A DNA stretch of 64,000 nt from Candidatus Accumulibacter sp. 66-26 (GTDB taxonomy: Bacteria; Pseudomonadota; Gammaproteobacteria; Burkholderiales; Rhodocyclaceae), in NCBI GenBank assembly GCA_001897745.1, contig MKUH01000019.1, positions 359,347 through 423,346 of the forward strand, read 5' to 3'. The position numbers and the translations under genes were made by a program. The notes under the pieces are model-generated. The model saw only the letters and a program-made list of their open reading frames with translations, did not search any database and was not told the DNA's origin. Below are positions 61,985 through 64,000 of this stretch, piece after piece (position 1 is the stretch's first letter; each line of letters starts with the position of its first letter).

Positions 61985-63199
61985 TCAGTAGAGCAGGAAA
62001 GGCCCGCGCTCCGCCTCCCAGGCCGCCTCGTCCGGCAGAACCAGCGCGTCGAAGTCGGCCGGCGTCGCCGCCGCGTCGTCCACCCACTCGCGCAGCAGCG
62101 GGCTGCCGTTGATCAGATCGATGGCCAGCCGGTCGTTCTCGTATTCGTAGGGGAAGTCGCGCCACAGCGGGTAATCCGGCCGCTGCCGGCGCAGCGCCTT
62201 GAACGCCAGCGTCTGCAGGCGCCAGGGGCGGAAAGCGGCGTGTCCGTAATGCCGCGGGTCTTCGACGTGGATCTGCACGCCGTGGCAGAGCTGGCCGGCG
62301 TGCTTGTGGAAGGTCGGCTCGAACCAGCACTCGCGCAGCACGCAGCCGGCCAGCCAGACGGGCGCCAGCGCCTGCATGTCGGCGATCAGCGCGCGCGCGT
62401 CGAAGCCCGTCGCGGGCGGTGCGCCGAACAGTTCGAGCGGACGCGTCGTGCCGCGCCCCTCGGACAGCGTCGTGCCTTCGAGCATCACGGTGCCGGCGTA
62501 GGCGCGCGCCATCGACAGATTGGGCGCGTTCGGGCTCGGGTTGATCCAGCTGCGTTCGCCGAGCGGCCAGCCGTAGCCGGGCGCCGCGTCGGGCTGCCAG
62601 CCTTCCATTTCGATCACGCGGCAATCGACGTCGAGCTTGAGCGTGGCGACGAACCAGCGCGCCAGTTCGCCCATCGTCAGGCCGTGCCGCATCGGCAGCG
62701 GGCCGGCGCCGACGAAGCTCTCCCAGCCCGGACGCAGCAGCAGGCCCTCGACCGGGCGCCCGGCGGGATTCGGGCGGTCGAGCACCCAGACGCTCTTGCC
62801 GTGCCGCGCCGCCGCTTCGAGCACGTAGCGCAGCGTCGTGATGAAGGTGTAGATGCGGCAGCCGAGATCCTGCAGGTCGACGAGCAGCACGTCGAAGCTG
62901 TCCATCATCGCGGCGGTCGGCCGGCGCACCTCGCCGTACAGGCTGAACACCGGGATACCGTGGCGTGGATCGACGTAGTCCGGCGACTCGACCATGTTGT
63001 CCTGCTTGTCGCCGCGCAGACCGTGCTGCGGCCCGAAGGCGGCGGTGAGCTTGAGGTCGGGCAGCGCGGCGAGCGCGTCCAGCGAATGCGTCAGGTCGCG
63101 CGTCACCGACGCCGGGTGGGCGAGCAGGGCGATGCGCCGGCCGGCCAGCGGGCGGCGCAGGGCGGGGTCTTCGAGCAGGCGGTCGAGTCCGAATTTCAT
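61985..63199 (-). CDS. DUF1343 / NamZ-type exo-beta-N-acetylmuramidase
   Basis: 404 residues, no evident signal peptide. Family motifs: GRRIALLAHPAS, AFGPQHGLRGDKQDNM (split: FGPQHGLRG, DKQDNM), SLYGEVRRPT, VDLQDLGCRIYTF and LSEGRGTTRPLE. Characterised members release MurNAc from glycan ends during wall recycling. Fits with ampG in this window, but action on imported versus periplasmic glycan is unknown. Confidence 0.88.
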   Translation of the reverse strand: MKFGLDRLLEDPALRRPLAGRRIALLAHPASVTRDLTHSLDALAALPDLKLTAAFGPQHGLRGDKQDNMVESPDYVDPRHGIPVFSLYGEVRRPTAAMMDSFDVLLVDLQDLGCRIYTFITTLRYVLEAAARHGKSVWVLDRPNPAGRPVEGLLLRPGWESFVGAGPLPMRHGLTMGELARWFVATLKLDVDCRVIEMEGWQPDAAPGYGWPLGERSWINPSPNAPNLSMARAYAGTVMLEGTTLSEGRGTTRPLELFGAPPATGFDARALIADMQALAPVWLAGCVLRECWFEPTFHKHAGQLCHGVQIHVEDPRHYGHAAFRPWRLQTLAFKALRRQRPDYPLWRDFPYEYENDRLAIDLINGSPLLREWVDDAAATPADFDALVLPDEAAWEAERGPFLLY

Positions 63200-63208
63200 G
63201 GCGGGAGT

Positions 63209-63823
63209 CTAGGGAAAAGGCGGGAGAGGCAGAAAGAGCGCGAAGCCGTCGCGCATGTGAAAATCGGGGCGCTCGGCGCAGTGGCGCAGCGCCCGGTAGG
63301 AGAGCGTTCCGTCGGCCGCCTCGACGACCATGGACAGTCCGATGTCGAGACCGTCATGCGCGGGCGGCAGACAGTCGGCGGCGACGCTCGCGACGAGGCG
63401 CAGCGCAGCGCGCCCTTCGCCAGCGAGCGCATCGTCGCCCCCATCTCCCCCGCAGTCCGGCTCATCGGCCAGCGCGACGCGGATCTCCGGCGCGCTCGCG
63501 GGAAGCTCGTCCGCAGCCTGCCGGTAGGCGGAAAAGGCGTAGGCCGCCCAGGCGCCGGCCGGCGAAAAATTGAACTCGCGGTAGGCCGGCGCGCCGCGCG
63601 CGGCGACGAAGGCCTCGCAGCAGGTGTGCCGCCACAGGCCGTCGCGGCGCACGGCCGGCGCCGGGTCCGGAAGCCGCAAGCCGCGCAGGTCGCCGGACAG
63701 GCGGAACGAGAAGCGCAGGCCGCCGTCGGCCGTCCACGCCGCGCCGGCCGTCGCGGCGAAGGCGTCGTGCGTCAGCGGATGCGCGGGGAGGGCGAGCGGG
63801 CAGGCGGGGAAGGAATCGGCCAT
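63209..63823 (-). CDS. DOMON-like domain protein
   Basis: 204 residues from ATG 63823. Starts LALPAHPLTHDAF; then FSFRLSGDLRGLRLPDPAPAVRRDGLW (in parts: FSFRLSGD, RRDGLWRHTCCEAFV) and YREFNFSPAGAWAAYAFSAYR (in parts: YREFNFSP, WAAYAFSAY). This is the layout of DOMON-like proteins with a heme- or sugar-binding beta sandwich. No export signal. Ten bases from the DUF1343 gene, likely one transcript. Confidence 0.8.
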   Translation of the reverse strand: MADSFPACPLALPAHPLTHDAFAATAGAAWTADGGLRFSFRLSGDLRGLRLPDPAPAVRRDGLWRHTCCEAFVAARGAPAYREFNFSPAGAWAAYAFSAYRQAADELPASAPEIRVALADEPDCGGDGGDDALAGEGRAALRLVASVAADCLPPAHDGLDIGLSMVVEAADGTLSYRALRHCAERPDFHMRDGFALFLPLPPFP

Positions 63824-64000
63824 GGAGCGGGATAGACGTGGCGGACGGCGCGAAAGGAAAGCAAGGCTACGGCAGAAGTCGAAAAGATGGAGGAGGGCGG
63901 CAAGCCATGCTCGCGGAACGGCCCATTGTAGTCGAGTCGGCCGCCGGAGGCGGTTACAATGCGGCTCGACCCCGCTGCGCACACCGTCCGTCACCATGTC
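63824..64000 (+). other. Window end: promoter-like site and a possible truncated start
   Basis: TACAAT at 63955-63960 on the plus strand looks like a -10 box, and an ATG at 63996 is followed by the window edge. A divergent gene probably starts here but only two bases beyond the ATG are visible, so nothing can be said of its product. Confidence 0.3.

Overview
The window looks like the chromosome of a high-GC betaproteobacterium, most likely of the Rhodocyclales. The support is the gene content (mreBCD-mrdA-rodA-rlpA, GatCAB, the TIGR02049-type gshA, an incomplete PTS, porin-glnK-amtB, metXW, metH) and a tmRNA gene that is circularly permuted and encodes the tag ANDERFAIAA. These are judgements from motifs in the sequence; no search was run.

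Region 1 (1-5900) differs from the rest. It is visibly less GC-rich. It holds a tightly coupled three-gene module: a histidine kinase with an extra N-terminal HSP90-like ATPase domain, a receiver protein ending in a possible zinc ribbon, and an unrecognised 230-residue protein. A convergent 545-residue unknown, faintly like TnsE, follows. The kinase gene carries an 11-C tract. This is the best candidate in the window for an undescribed, possibly defence-related, system.

Region 2 (5940-16757, all minus strand) is an envelope block. mreB, mreC, mreD, mrdA, rodA and rlpA build the rod-shaped wall. dacA follows from its own promoter, then dat, ybeD, lipB and lipA (lipoate synthesis).

Region 3 (16860-28137) carries gatC-gatA-lipoprotein-gatB on the plus strand, then pyrE and an exonuclease III gene, a YqjD/YqjE/YqjK-like membrane cluster with a LETM1-like small protein, a SMUG1-type glycosylase, ampG, and metXW.

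Region 4 (28225-38411) has an incomplete PTS (EIIA, HPr, EI), apbE, glutathione synthesis (gshA, gshB), an orphan adenine methylase, a tiny secreted basic protein absent from simple ORF lists, and ahpC/ahpF with an OxyR-like site.

Region 5 (38529-53148) has two ABC-F proteins, a diguanylate cyclase, thrH, purU, and a nitrogen-control operon (porin-glnK-amtB) preceded by a near-perfect sigma-54 promoter and NtrC sites, then ubiK, comM and a Bcr/CflA exporter.

Region 6 (53174-64000) has a BamE-like lipoprotein, a dihaem cytochrome c, metH behind a SAM-II riboswitch and terminator, a gene with a sigma-28-like promoter, argC, a meso-diaminopimelate dehydrogenase gene behind a CACG repeat, the permuted tmRNA, a NamZ-family (DUF1343) gene and a DOMON-like protein. 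A gene may start in the last five bases.
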